A stretch of DNA of 42,152 nucleotides from the NCBI RefSeq assembly GCF_014646635.1, contig NZ_BMNQ01000030.1, positions 1-42,152 of the forward strand, read 5' to 3'. The notes below the pieces were generated by a model. That model was not told where the DNA came from. It did no database searches and saw only the letters and a program-made list of their open reading frames with translations. Below are positions 25,701 through 34,607 of this stretch, one piece after another. The position numbers and the translations under genes are program-made. Numbering within the stretch: the stretch's first letter is position 1; each line of letters opens with the position of its first letter. This DNA is from Lentibacillus kapialis. GTDB lineage: Bacteria; Bacillota; Bacilli; Bacillales; Amphibacillaceae.

Positions 25701-26099
25701 ACGCTCCAAGCTCGTGCGAGAGCGGCCTCAACTTGAGCGAGAGCAGCTTCAACTCGTGCGAGAGCAGCCACAACTTGAGCGGGAGCGTACTCAACTCGTG
25801 CGAGAGCAGCCACAACTTGAGCGGGAGCGTACTCAACTCGTGCGAGAGCAGCCACAACTTGAGCGAGAGCGCCTTCAACTCGTGCGAGAGCGGCCCGAAC
25901 TTGAGCGAGAGCAGCTTCAACTCGTGCGAGAAGCACCGCAACTTGAGCGAGAGCGGCTTCAACTCGTGCGAGAGTGCCCTGAACTTGAGCGAGAGCGGCT
26001 TCAACTCGTGCGAGAGCAGCCACAACTTGAGCGAGAGCGGTCTCAACTCGTGCGAGAGCGCCCTGAACTTGTGCAGGAACCTCCACAACTTGTGCCGTA
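25701..26099 (+). repeat. 21-bp tandem array 7 (19 units)
   Basis: Nineteen units in exact 21-bp phase, alternating AACTTGAGCG and AACTCGTGCG types, with degenerate last units. It lies between the minus-strand tRNA pair and the nan promoter. Same orientation as arrays 1-6. Frames open across it on both strands are not annotated as genes. Confidence 0.95.
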
Positions 26100-26350
26100 A
26101 TGTGCTGGTCAGTATGCTCATAGGAAAGGTGCAGTCGATGATGACTGCGCCCGCAAATTTCTTGGTGAATTTTTGTATGTACCTTCTGTTAAAAAAACCC
26201 CTCCTAATCTATCAATATAGATTATAGTAACGTTTACCCATAAAAATAGAAAGAGCGTTTCGCATTAATTTTCTGAATAAAACAAGGCCTATTGTAGGAA
26301 AAAAGCACTGTATACCAGACCCCGGACGTCAGCGGAGGTATCAAGCCTCA

Positions 26351-26368
26351 ATGACATTTAACTGTCAT
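26351..26368. promoter_or_regulatory. Inverted repeat upstream of the nan promoter
   Basis: ATGACA-6-TGTCAT, a perfect 6-bp dyad. A second related dyad, TTGAC-A-GTCAA, overlaps the -35 box at 26392. Together they are candidate operators for the RpiR regulator at 32441 (inference). Confidence 0.5.
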
Positions 26369-26391
26369 TTTATAAAATATATTGACAGTCA

Positions 26392-26421
26392 AATATCATG
26401 TTGTGTATAGTGAATGTAATC
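26392..26421 (+). promoter_or_regulatory. Sigma-A promoter of nanE-nanA
   Basis: TTGACA (26392-26397), 18-base spacer, TATAGT (26416-26421) with an upstream TGTG. A cre-like sequence follows at about 26425-26439 (TGTAATCGTTTCAG, imperfect), which would place catabolite control just after the start site. The rest of 26100-26460 shows no gene. Confidence 0.75.
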
Positions 26422-26460
26422 GTTTCAGATTGATTTTAGTTAGGTGTAAGGGGATTATTT

Positions 26461-27171
26461 ATGGACATAATGGAAAAACTCAGGCAGAAATTGATTGTGT
26501 CATGTCAGGCCTTGGAAGATGAGCCGCTTCATAGTCCTTATATCATGTCAAAAATGGCTTTGGCAGCGAAGCAGGGTGGTGCCTCCGGTATCCGTGCCAA
26601 TACGGTGCAGGACATTCAGGCGATCAAAAAAGAAGTAAACCTCCCCATTATTGGCATCATAAAAAAGGATTTTGCTAATAGCGGTGTTTTCATAACGCCG
26701 ACGGTTCATGAAGTCGATGAACTGTATAAGGAAGGTGTGGACATCATCGCGTTTGACGCCACCGGACAGGAACGGCCCGATGGAATAAGCTTCAAGACAT
26801 TCTTTTCTGACATAAAGGCCAAGTATCCGGACCAATTGTTCATGGCGGATATTTCGACACTGGAGGAGGGGATCCATGCTGAGAAAATGGGGATTGATAT
26901 CGTCGCTTCAACGCTCGCGGGCTATACACCCTACTCAAAACATACGGTGCCTATGAATCTTGTGACGGATTTGATTGACCATCTATCGGTTCCGGTGATT
27001 GCGGAAGGTAATTTCGACTCACCGGAAAAAGTGAAGAAAGCATTACAGCTTGGCGCTCATGCCGTTGTCGTCGGAAGCGCTATTACACGACCGCAAATAA
27101 TCACGGAGAAATTTAATCAGGCTGTACAGGAGTTTGACAACAATACAGCAGAAAGAAGGGTAAAAGAATGA
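26461..27171 (+). CDS. nanE: N-acetylmannosamine-6-phosphate 2-epimerase
   Basis: 236 residues with the NanE barrel: [94 protein letters not shown] and [11 protein letters not shown]. It converts ManNAc-6-P to GlcNAc-6-P in the cytoplasm, linking sialic acid or ManNAc use to amino-sugar catabolism. ATG 26461 is used because AAGGGG lies about eight bases before it; a second ATG three codons later is possible. The stop codon overlaps the nanA start (ATGA), so the two are translationally coupled. nagA and nagB are not in the window. Confidence 0.95.
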   Translation: MDIMEKLRQKLIVSCQALEDEPLHSPYIMSKMALAAKQGGASGIRANTVQDIQAIKKEVNLPIIGIIKKDFANSGVFITPTVHEVDELYKEGVDIIAFDATGQERPDGISFKTFFSDIKAKYPDQLFMADISTLEEGIHAEKMGIDIVASTLAGYTPYSKHTVPMNLVTDLIDHLSVPVIAEGNFDSPEKVKKALQLGAHAVVVGSAITRPQIITEKFNQAVQEFDNNTAERRVKE

Positions 27172-28034
27172 ACGGTTTATATACAGCGTTAATGTGTTCG
27201 TTTGACGAAAAGGGTAATGTGAATGAAAAAGGTCTACGGGAAATTGTCAGGCACAATATTGATGTTCAGCAGGTTGATGGCTTGTATGTGAATGGCAGTA
27301 CGGGCGAAAATTTTCTCATCTCCAAAGAGCAGAAGAAGCAGATTTTTGACGTTGTGAATAATGAAGCGGGCAATGATGTGAAGCTGATCGCGCAGGTGGG
27401 AGCTCTGGATCTGGACGAGGCTGTCGAGCTTGCGACGTATGCAACAGATCTGGGTTATAACGCCATCTCCGCTGTGACACCGTTCTATTACAAGTTTGAT
27501 TTTGAGGAAATAAAAGATTACTATAATACGATTTTAGACAGTGTCGATAATGATTTGATCATTTATTCCATTCCAGCATTGACAGGCGTCAACATGAATC
27601 TCGAACAGTTTGGTGAACTGTTTAAGAATGAAAAAGTAATCGGTGTGAAATTCACGGCACCTGATTTCTTCCTGTTGGAGCGCATTCGACATGCCTATCC
27701 GAATAAGCTGATTTTCTCAGGCTTTGATGAGATGCTGCTGTCTGCAAGCGTGTTAAATGTTGATGGTGCGATCGGCAGTACATTTAACGTAAACGGCCGG
27801 CGCGCAAAACAAATTTATGAACTTGCCCAGAAAGGTCAAATCGATGAAGCGCGCGACGTGCAAAAAGTGACCAACGATCTGATCGCTGAAATTTTGGATA
27901 ATGGCCTATATCCAACCATTAAAGAAATCCTGAAATATAAAGGTGTTGATGCCGGGGTTTGCCGTAAACCAATGAAATCACTTGATCCAGAGGGCGTCAC
28001 AAACGCTCAACACATTGCTGACAAACATTTATAA
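27168..28034 (+). CDS. nanA: N-acetylneuraminate lyase
   Basis: 288 residues of the DapA/NanA aldolase family. GSTGE (43-47) binds the carboxylate, Tyr133 in IIYSIP and Schiff-base Lys161 in GVKFTAPDF are in the expected places, and GFDEMLL and [11 protein letters not shown] match NanA rather than DapA. It splits Neu5Ac into ManNAc and pyruvate. It overlaps nanE by 4 bases and is followed by a 17-bp inverted repeat that separates it from the transporter gene. Confidence 0.93.
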   Translation: MNGLYTALMCSFDEKGNVNEKGLREIVRHNIDVQQVDGLYVNGSTGENFLISKEQKKQIFDVVNNEAGNDVKLIAQVGALDLDEAVELATYATDLGYNAISAVTPFYYKFDFEEIKDYYNTILDSVDNDLIIYSIPALTGVNMNLEQFGELFKNEKVIGVKFTAPDFFLLERIRHAYPNKLIFSGFDEMLLSASVLNVDGAIGSTFNVNGRRAKQIYELAQKGQIDEARDVQKVTNDLIAEILDNGLYPTIKEILKYKGVDAGVCRKPMKSLDPEGVTNAQHIADKHL

Positions 28035-28040
28035 ACAACA

Positions 28041-28080
28041 TTTTCGATAAAATGATTTCTAACAATCATTTTATCGAAAA
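28041..28080. terminator. Perfect 17-bp inverted repeat after nanA (terminator or operator)
   Basis: Arms 28041-28057 and 28064-28080 are exact reverse complements (containing CGATAAAATGATT) around a 6-base loop. It begins 6 bases after the nanA stop codon and ends 4 bases before the -35 box of the next promoter. The downstream sequence is A-rich then TTATT rather than a long T-run, so it may be a terminator, an operator, or both. Confidence 0.7.
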
Positions 28081-28083
28081 TTA

Positions 28084-28112
28084 TTGACAGTAAATTTTCA
28101 AAATGATATCGT
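28084..28112 (+). promoter_or_regulatory. Promoter of the SSS transporter gene
   Basis: TTGACA (28084-28089), 17-base spacer, TATCGT (28107-28112). The -35 context ATTGACAGT is the same as at the nanE promoter, suggesting shared control. Confidence 0.65.
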
Positions 28113-28122
28113 TTACGTACAT

Positions 28123-28136
28123 TGAAAACGCTTAAA
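28123..28136. promoter_or_regulatory. Probable cre (CcpA) site
   Basis: TGAAAACGCTTAAA matches the cre consensus TGWAARCGYTWNCW at 13 of 14 positions. It lies about 10 bases downstream of the -10 box, a position where CcpA usually represses. Confidence 0.6.
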
Positions 28137-28218
28137 CTGGAGATGGTCGAGAAGATTTGCAGCTAGCGTAAGTGTGTTAAAGACGATAATAAAAAAATTA
28201 AATGGGAGGGACAAACGT

Positions 28219-29754
28219 ATGACAGGTCATTTTGAGGTTATTGATTATATAATCTTATTTGGGTACTTATTATTCATCCTCTATATTGGCATGGCCGTTG
28301 CCAAGAAGGGTATGAAAGGAAAAGAGTTTTTTAAGGGAGATGGGAAAATCCCGTGGTGGGTTACTTCAGTAAGCCTATTTGCAACACTATTAAGCCCAAT
28401 TTCTTTCTTATCCCTTGCCGGAAATTCCTATTCAGATTCATGGCAATTATGGGTTGCTCAACTGGGGTTGTTTATTTCAGTACCTGTAGCCATTATCTTT
28501 TTCTTGCCGGTATACCGTAATTTAAATTTGGATACAGCCTATGAGTATTTAGAAAGAAGATTTGATAAAAAGATGCGATTGCTGGCAAGTATTCTATTTA
28601 TTATTTATCAAATAGGCAGAATGTCGATTATTATGTACTTGCCTTCCATAGCGTTATCTGCTGTAACAGGAATAAATGCTATATTCATAATATTGTTTAT
28701 GGGTGTCATTGCCACTATTTACTCAACTGTCGGTGGTATTAAATCAGTACTTTGGACGGATTTTATTCAAGGGGTCGTCCTAATAGGGGGCGGTATATTT
28801 GCCCTTATTGTGCTCATTTTTTCAATCGAAGGTGGTGTGTCTGAAATATTCAGCACCGGTCTTGAAAATAATAAATTTTTCAGTGAAGAAGTAATTTTTG
28901 ATTCAAATCTCGTGAATAACAGTCTGTTTATTATCTTTTTAGGTGCCGGGTTGTCGACTGCGTTCTCTTATATATCCAGTCAGGATATGGTTCAGCGTTA
29001 TCTCACCACGAATGACTTGAAACAGATGAATAAAATGACGATTGGTAATGGATTGCTGTCACTTGGTACTGCGACTTTGTTCTTTTTCATCGGAACAGCT
29101 TTGTTCGTCTTTTATACACAGCAAATGGGAAGTGATATCCCCAGTGGAAATTCTGATTTGATTTTTGCGAACTTTATTGTGAGTCAGCTCCCGGCCGGGG
29201 TATCCGGTTTGTTGATTGCCGGCTTATTTGCAGCGGGCCAATCGACGTTATCAACTGGCTTGAATAGTGTGGCAACAAGCTGGACGCTTGATATTCAAAA
29301 AATCATTAAACCTGATTTAAGTGATGAAAAAAGTACAAAAATAGCTAAATTTGTATCAACTCTAGTAGGCGTATTCGCTATTGTTTTTGCGATTGTCCTT
29401 GCTTATTCTGAGATTAGCTCGGCATATGAGTGGTTCAATGGATTGATGGGACTCGTTCTTGGGATTGTCGGTGGTACGTTTACACTGGGTGTTATGACAA
29501 GAAAGGCAAATTCAAAAGGAGCCATGTTTGGATTTATTGCTACGACAATCATTGCCATTTATGTATCTTACTTTTCAGATATTTCATTTTGGGCATATTC
29601 TATAATCAATTTGATAGATTCGCTAGTCTTTGGTTATGTGTTTAGTTTAATTTTCAGCGGCAAAAGTAAGGCTGAAGACAAAACACTAGAACTTACTTAT
29701 TATGATCGAAAGACAAAGATAAATGGATATAATGATGATTCTTATGCTCAGTAA
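28219..29754 (+). CDS. Sodium:solute symporter (SSS family), likely sialic acid/amino-sugar transporter
   Basis: 511 residues with about 13 membrane helices. SSS signatures: GMAVAKKGMKGKEFFKGDGK, WWVTSVSLFATLLSPISFLS, YEYLERRF, TVGGIKSVLWTDFIQG, SSQDMVQRYL and a late GLFAAGQSTLSTGLNSVATS. It would bring its substrate in with Na+. SSS transporters carry sialic acid in several nan clusters, and the neighbours here (nanE, nanA, ROK kinase) support that, but substrate is inferred. The ATG at 28219 follows GGGAGGG; an in-frame GTG 45 bases upstream has no binding site. The flavoprotein gene follows after 18 bases, so the two are probably co-transcribed. Confidence 0.9.
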   Translation: MTGHFEVIDYIILFGYLLFILYIGMAVAKKGMKGKEFFKGDGKIPWWVTSVSLFATLLSPISFLSLAGNSYSDSWQLWVAQLGLFISVPVAIIFFLPVYRNLNLDTAYEYLERRFDKKMRLLASILFIIYQIGRMSIIMYLPSIALSAVTGINAIFIILFMGVIATIYSTVGGIKSVLWTDFIQGVVLIGGGIFALIVLIFSIEGGVSEIFSTGLENNKFFSEEVIFDSNLVNNSLFIIFLGAGLSTAFSYISSQDMVQRYLTTNDLKQMNKMTIGNGLLSLGTATLFFFIGTALFVFYTQQMGSDIPSGNSDLIFANFIVSQLPAGVSGLLIAGLFAAGQSTLSTGLNSVATSWTLDIQKIIKPDLSDEKSTKIAKFVSTLVGVFAIVFAIVLAYSEISSAYEWFNGLMGLVLGIVGGTFTLGVMTRKANSKGAMFGFIATTIIAIYVSYFSDISFWAYSIINLIDSLVFGYVFSLIFSGKSKAEDKTLELTYYDRKTKINGYNDDSYAQ

Positions 29755-29772
29755 GCGAGATTAGGTGGGATT

Positions 29773-31455
29773 ATGTTGGAAATTAGCCAAAAAATAACAA
29801 CGGAGGTTTTAGTAGTTGGAGGTGGGCTTTCAGGAATCAAAGCAACTAAAGAATTAGCATCTATGAATCGTGACGTTTTAATGGTGACAAAGACGAAGCT
29901 GGCTTCAGGTTCCAGCTTCTATCCCTTAAAAGCATCTTTGGGTACACAGGTAACTAAGGATGAGGAAGATCACAATATTTTCTTTAAAGATATAGAAGAT
30001 CTGAGCCGTGGGATGCACAGCCGGAATCTTGCTGAAGCTTATGTGAAAGATATTCCCGAACGAGTAAAGGAATACAAAGACATAGGTGTTCAAGCAAAAA
30101 AACTCGAAGGAGAAAGAAAGGCTTGTTTTGCCAATCATCCCCGAGATATTTACCTATTGAGTGACTGGGATCAGATTCGAGAAAATGTTAAAGAAATTTT
30201 TAATCAATATGACAATTTAAATGTCATGCAGAAAACAGTTGTTGTTTCTTTAATTAAAAAAGAAAATCAGATTGTAGGCGCAATCCTTCTGGATGATAAA
30301 AATGAATTCGTTATGGTGGAGTGTCAGGCGGTGATTTTAGCATCAGGGGGATTTGGCAGCATATATAAGCATAATCTGAATCCTGCTGATGTAGATGGTT
30401 CCGGTCATATGCTGGCACTTGAAGCAGGTGCTAGTTTAGTGAACATGGAGTTCATCCAATTTATTCCTGGTATTACCACTCCAAGGTACAAAACGCTTTT
30501 CGGCGAGCACACCCTTATGTATTGCCGGGATATTATTGATGAACAAGGGGAAAGTTTGCTTGATCAGTATCTTCCCGAAAATATATCAAAAAAAGATTGT
30601 CTGGAAATCAGAAGTACACACGGCCCTTTTACACATTCACTTGAATCAAAGTATTTTGATATTGCTATGATGGATAATATTATCAAAACTAAAAATGAAA
30701 ATGGTTTTACATTATTTTACGAAGATGAACTTTATGATAATGAAGAAGAATTTTACAAGGTTTATCTGGATTGGCTAAAAGAAAAGAATGTTCACTTAAC
30801 GAAACAAGAAGTAAAGATTGCCCCGTTTGCTCATGCTAGCAATGGCGGTGTGTTTATAGATGAATATGGAAGAACTGGTGTTGAAGGACTATATGCCATT
30901 GGAGAACTTTCAGCTAACATAGAAGGGGCTAATCGGCTTGGAGGTAATTCCACCGGTGCTTGTATGGTGTTTGGAAAAAGATCGGCCTTTGATTGTGACC
31001 AGTATTTACAGTCAGTTAAGGCTTACAGACTAAGTGAAGCAGATGGACAGGAACACTTGGAGCAGCTCATTAAGTCTATTGATTCAGTCTCACCATCTGA
31101 AAATAAACTCACCGCAAATAAGATGATTGATCAGATTAAAGAAATCATGTGGTATCATGGAAATGTCGTTCGTTCAGAAGATCGACTGAAAGATGCCCTA
31201 AAGCAAATCAGTGAGTTTGAATCGGGATTCATGTTTGCGGATCTCCTTGAGAACAAACACTCAAGAAAGCTTGCGATTAAAGGAAGGAATTTTATAAAGG
31301 TGGCGGGGATTCTGCTTCAAGCAATGCAGGAAAGAAAAGAAAGCCGGGGAGCGCACTATAGAGAAGACTATCCTGCAGAAGATTCATCATATGATAAACG
31401 ATTATTTATTTCAAAAAGGGATGAAACACTATCATATAATTTTTTATATCAATGA
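29773..31455 (+). CDS. FAD-dependent oxidoreductase of the fumarate reductase/aspartate oxidase type
   Basis: 560 residues. N-terminal dinucleotide fold VVGGGLSGIKA (14-24); VILASGGFG and NLNPADVDGSGHMLALEAGA in the middle; capping-domain region about 235-350; HASNGGVFID and YAIGELSANIEGANRLGGNS close the FAD site; then a C-terminal helical domain. These define the succinate dehydrogenase/fumarate reductase flavoprotein superfamily. No iron-sulfur or membrane subunit is nearby. Its place between a sugar transporter and a ROK kinase suggests a redox step on a sugar or sugar acid rather than respiration, but this is inference and the substrate is unknown. TAGGTGGGA precedes the ATG. Confidence 0.87.
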   Translation: MLEISQKITTEVLVVGGGLSGIKATKELASMNRDVLMVTKTKLASGSSFYPLKASLGTQVTKDEEDHNIFFKDIEDLSRGMHSRNLAEAYVKDIPERVKEYKDIGVQAKKLEGERKACFANHPRDIYLLSDWDQIRENVKEIFNQYDNLNVMQKTVVVSLIKKENQIVGAILLDDKNEFVMVECQAVILASGGFGSIYKHNLNPADVDGSGHMLALEAGASLVNMEFIQFIPGITTPRYKTLFGEHTLMYCRDIIDEQGESLLDQYLPENISKKDCLEIRSTHGPFTHSLESKYFDIAMMDNIIKTKNENGFTLFYEDELYDNEEEFYKVYLDWLKEKNVHLTKQEVKIAPFAHASNGGVFIDEYGRTGVEGLYAIGELSANIEGANRLGGNSTGACMVFGKRSAFDCDQYLQSVKAYRLSEADGQEHLEQLIKSIDSVSPSENKLTANKMIDQIKEIMWYHGNVVRSEDRLKDALKQISEFESGFMFADLLENKHSRKLAIKGRNFIKVAGILLQAMQERKESRGAHYREDYPAEDSSYDKRLFISKRDETLSYNFLYQ

Positions 31456-31472
31456 AAATTGATTGATATATT

Positions 31473-31507
31473 AAAGAGAAAAACCTGATTGTGGTTTTTC
31501 TCTTTTT
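31473..31507 (+). terminator. Terminator after the flavoprotein gene
   Basis: Stem AAAGAGAAAAACC / GGTTTTTCTCTTT with a 7-base loop and a T-run, between the flavoprotein and the ROK kinase genes. Confidence 0.85.
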
Positions 31508-31526
31508 ATAGCAAAGGAGACACGTT

Positions 31527-32435
31527 ATGTTCATAGCAGCTTTTGATATCGGCGGAACGTCCATAAAATACGGCGTTGTGAATGAAGAAGGCACCATTTT
31601 AATGGATAATTCTTTCCCTTCAGAGGCGCACCTCGGCGGAAAGGCCATCATTCAAAACATCATTGCCAAAGGTAAAGAACTGCAGCAGGAATGGGATCTT
31701 GCTGGTATCGCCATCAGTTCAGCGGGACAGATTGATAACAAAGCGGGTGTTGTTGTCCATGCAACCGACACTATCCCTGGCTACACGGGTGTCCAGATTA
31801 AACAGCGAATAGAAGAGGCAACAGGGTTGAAAGTAACGGCAGAAAACGATGTGAACTGTACGGCACTCGGTGAACATTGGAAGGGCGCTGCAATGGACGC
31901 GGATGACTTTCTTTGCGTTACAATCGGAACCGGGATCGGCGGTGCTATTTTCACCGATGGAACATTATATGCCGGGTCACGTTTTTCTGCTGGAGAAATC
32001 GGTCATATCAATTTATACGCCGGTGGAAAGCCTTGTACTTGCGGCGATAGCGGCTGTCTGGAACAATACGCATCAAGTTCTGCGCTTCAGGAGATGATAG
32101 GTGCAGTATTTGGATATAAAATGGAGTTAAGGACTTTTTTTGATGGATTACGCACCGACGATGAGAAAAGCATGGTATTATATAACCAGTGGATTGATGA
32201 TCTGGCAACGGGTATGAAGTCGATGGTACATATATTAAATCCGGAACTGATTGTCATTGGCGGCGGGGTATCAGCACAAGGTGATTTTCTGCTGGATCCG
32301 GTTAAGGAAGCGCTGATGGAAAAAATCATGCCGAACCATGCAGCGAAGTTGGATATCAGAATTGCCCAGCATGCTAACCAAGCCAATTTGCTGGGAGCAG
32401 TCAAACATTTTATAGATTGTGGTGCAGGAGGGTGA
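31527..32435 (+). CDS. nanK: ROK family kinase, probable N-acetylmannosamine kinase
   Basis: 302 residues. Phosphate loop DIGGTSIKYG (7-16), catalytic Asp108 in ENDVNC, TIGTGIGGAIF, and the ROK zinc site GEIGH (His160) plus CTCGDSGC (Cys170, Cys172, Cys177). ROK kinases phosphorylate ManNAc, GlcNAc or glucose; ManNAc is favoured because NanE and NanA are adjacent and NanE needs ManNAc-6-P. AAAGGAG precedes the ATG. It follows a terminator by 20 bases, so read-through or a promoter in 31440-31500 is needed; none is clear. The RpiR gene follows after 5 bases. Confidence 0.88.
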   Translation: MFIAAFDIGGTSIKYGVVNEEGTILMDNSFPSEAHLGGKAIIQNIIAKGKELQQEWDLAGIAISSAGQIDNKAGVVVHATDTIPGYTGVQIKQRIEEATGLKVTAENDVNCTALGEHWKGAAMDADDFLCVTIGTGIGGAIFTDGTLYAGSRFSAGEIGHINLYAGGKPCTCGDSGCLEQYASSSALQEMIGAVFGYKMELRTFFDGLRTDDEKSMVLYNQWIDDLATGMKSMVHILNPELIVIGGGVSAQGDFLLDPVKEALMEKIMPNHAAKLDIRIAQHANQANLLGAVKHFIDCGAGG

Positions 32436-32440
32436 TTGAT

Positions 32441-33280
32441 TTGGATAAAAATCAGCTGAATGGTGTCAAACCATCGATTACGATGGAGCAGCATAAGCAC
32501 AGCTTTACGAAATCCGAGAAAAAGATCTATGAATATATCCAGTCCAACAGCCAGCAGGTACTGTATCATTCATTAACCGAATTATCGGAGGAAAGCGGCG
32601 TTGCGGAAGCGACTGTGCTGCGTTTTTTTCGCAAACTCGGGTTCAAAGGCTTTCAGGATTTTAAATTTTTATTTGCCCAAGAAGTTACTGTAGATGACGA
32701 CAATGATCACAATGAGACGTATGCGGATAAAATCAAATACAATATGATGCAGGCCATCGAAAATTCGCATGAAATTATTGATTATGATGAACTGCAGAAA
32801 TGTGTGGATGCGATTGATGCCGCAAGAGATGTCGTGTTATTTGGTGTGGGCTCCTCGGGGATTGCCGTTTTGGACATGCAAAACCGGCTCATGCGAATCG
32901 GCAAGCACGTGGGTGCTGTGACCGATCCTCATTTTCAGTTCATGCGCGCTTCCTCAATGGATAAGGATACGGTGGTCATCGCTGTCAGCCTCACCGGGAG
33001 TACGAAAGATATTGTCGATTCGGTCGAAATTGCCAAACAGCAAAACGCAACCGTAATTGCGTTAACCAATTACATTAAATCGCCCCTGACACAATTTGCT
33101 GATCACGTTCTGCTTTCTTCGGCTAAAGAAAGCCCATTAGACAGCGGATCTCTGGTAGCCAAAGTGTCTCAATTATTTTTAATCGATCTGGTTTGCACCG
33201 GCCTCACTATCAAAAATTATGACAATGCAGAGAAAGTCAAAATGGGCATTAGTAGGAATACGGCCCGTAAGTTGTATTGA
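32441..33280 (+). CDS. RpiR/MurR family regulator with SIS domain
   Basis: About 279 residues from a TTG start. N-terminal RpiR helix-turn-helix (about 15-80): SFTKSEKKIYEYI, LTELSEESGVAEATVLRFFRKLGFKGFQDFK. C-terminal SIS sugar-phosphate-binding domain (about 125-260): VVLFGVGSSGIAVLDM and VIAVSLTGSTKDIVD. Such regulators sense amino-sugar phosphates (for example GlcNAc-6-P or MurNAc-6-P). It probably controls the nan promoters at 26392 and 28084. TTG 32441 is chosen because GGAGGGTGA sits eight bases before it; the upstream in-frame TTG and GTG lie too close to or before that site. It is coupled to the ROK gene. Confidence 0.88.
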   Translation: MDKNQLNGVKPSITMEQHKHSFTKSEKKIYEYIQSNSQQVLYHSLTELSEESGVAEATVLRFFRKLGFKGFQDFKFLFAQEVTVDDDNDHNETYADKIKYNMMQAIENSHEIIDYDELQKCVDAIDAARDVVLFGVGSSGIAVLDMQNRLMRIGKHVGAVTDPHFQFMRASSMDKDTVVIAVSLTGSTKDIVDSVEIAKQQNATVIALTNYIKSPLTQFADHVLLSSAKESPLDSGSLVAKVSQLFLIDLVCTGLTIKNYDNAEKVKMGISRNTARKLY

Positions 33281-33331
33281 AAAGCTCTTAATTGATTAAC
33301 CAATATATTGGACATTGAACACTGAAACAAT

Positions 33332-33384
33332 AAACAGAGAGACTGACCCAGAAGATAAATCCTGTGGGCTGTCTCTCTGTTTTT
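33332..33384. terminator. Terminator after the RpiR gene
   Basis: Arms AAACAGAGAGAC and GTCTCTCTGTTT around a ~27-base loop with a short inner CAG/CTG pairing, followed by TTTTC. The converging XRE-ImmA gene ends at 33429, and the structure can serve both strands. Confidence 0.82.
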
Positions 33385-33428
33385 CATCATCACGGAAACA
33401 GTGCGAGGGATAAGCAGTCAACATTTTT

Positions 33429-34571
33429 TCAAATTTTCCTTTTTAGCTCTAACGTTTTCTTGTTCTCTGTGCTCACATTTAGTGTTCCCGGATTCAGATT
33501 TAATACTGCCTCGATCAGCCCCGGAAACATTTTTAACGCTTTAACTATTTGCATGGGCTTAATGGTGCCATCATCCAATAATTCAGTCACCGCTTGTTTT
33601 AACAACCCCGGATTGGAAAGCTGTAATACATTATCGTATGGTTCTGTTTTTCGCATCTTTTTACCGGAAAGTTGTTTCTGTAGATATTGATACTGTGTGT
33701 AAGTGATTAAATTCAGGTGATAGCTCCGTACAATCATGGCATTGATCGAAACCATCCAATATTTCTTTAAATGAATATATTCCTCCAGTTTCGGTTTATA
33801 TATGGTGGATATAAATGCTTCTTTTGGCAATAAAAATGCAGACGCGAAATAATCCGCTTCTTTCTCCATTCGTCTTTTTTCGTCAGGTTCCAGATCGGTA
33901 TCTTCTTCAATCCAACTGTGCATCAGTAAATGGCCAAATTCGTGAGCTGCATCGAATTGCCTCTGAACAGCGGATTTTTTATCTTTAGCTAAAAGCATAA
34001 AACAATAATCCTGCCCATGTATAACTTTCTTTTGACTGTAGGCATTTACGTCCTGTGTATTTGTTAAGATACCGGATATGAAAATGCCGTTCCGTTCTAA
34101 TTCAAAAATGAGATTATGAATTGGTTCGCCGTCAATTCCCCATAAGCCTCTTACGTTTTTAGCAAGCTCCTCAATTTCTTCTTTTTCCCAGGATTCTTTA
34201 ATGGGTACATCAGGTATATTTAGTTTTGGAAATTCAATATATTGCTCTAAAAACTGTTGTCCATTAAATAAAAAATCGACTACTTGCACGTGAGCATTTA
34301 ATTGTTTTTTATTGATATTGACTTTTGACCTAAAAAAAGTGTAGCTGTTATATCCGGTATCTTTATCAAATGAATAAAAAAATTCGCGGGGGAAATAGAG
34401 TTTATTGACGAGTTTAAACATCGTTTCTACTCGTGGCGTGATTTTACCTTGTTCATATTGGGAGATAGCTTGTTTTGTGATATTGGTCGAATGTGCCAAT
34501 TCAGATATCGTGAGACCACGGAAAATTCTCGCTTGTTTTAATTTACTGGGATTGAATTGATTCACTTCCAT
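33429..34571 (-). CDS. XRE helix-turn-helix fused to ImmA/IrrE-type metallopeptidase
   Basis: 380 residues. N-terminal HTH (about 8-62) with GLTISELAHSTNITKQAISQYEQG. The ImmA/IrrE domain has the zinc motif His210-Glu-Phe-Gly-His214 and a downstream Glu238 in KEADYFASAFLLP. A C-terminal helical region (about 255-380) follows. ImmA-type proteins cut repressors; XRE-ImmA fusions act as antitoxin/regulators in several toxin-antitoxin and defence pairs. It is downstream of, and co-directional with, the gene at 34608 with a gap of 36 bases, so the two form an operon. No phage genes are nearby, which argues against an ICE/prophage control region. Confidence 0.88.
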   Translation of the reverse strand: MEVNQFNPSKLKQARIFRGLTISELAHSTNITKQAISQYEQGKITPRVETMFKLVNKLYFPREFFYSFDKDTGYNSYTFFRSKVNINKKQLNAHVQVVDFLFNGQQFLEQYIEFPKLNIPDVPIKESWEKEEIEELAKNVRGLWGIDGEPIHNLIFELERNGIFISGILTNTQDVNAYSQKKVIHGQDYCFMLLAKDKKSAVQRQFDAAHEFGHLLMHSWIEEDTDLEPDEKRRMEKEADYFASAFLLPKEAFISTIYKPKLEEYIHLKKYWMVSINAMIVRSYHLNLITYTQYQYLQKQLSGKKMRKTEPYDNVLQLSNPGLLKQAVTELLDDGTIKPMQIVKALKMFPGLIEAVLNLNPGTLNVSTENKKTLELKRKI

Positions 34572-34607
34572 GGAAATGCTCCTTTACGCTTGAATGCTTC
34601 GAAAATA

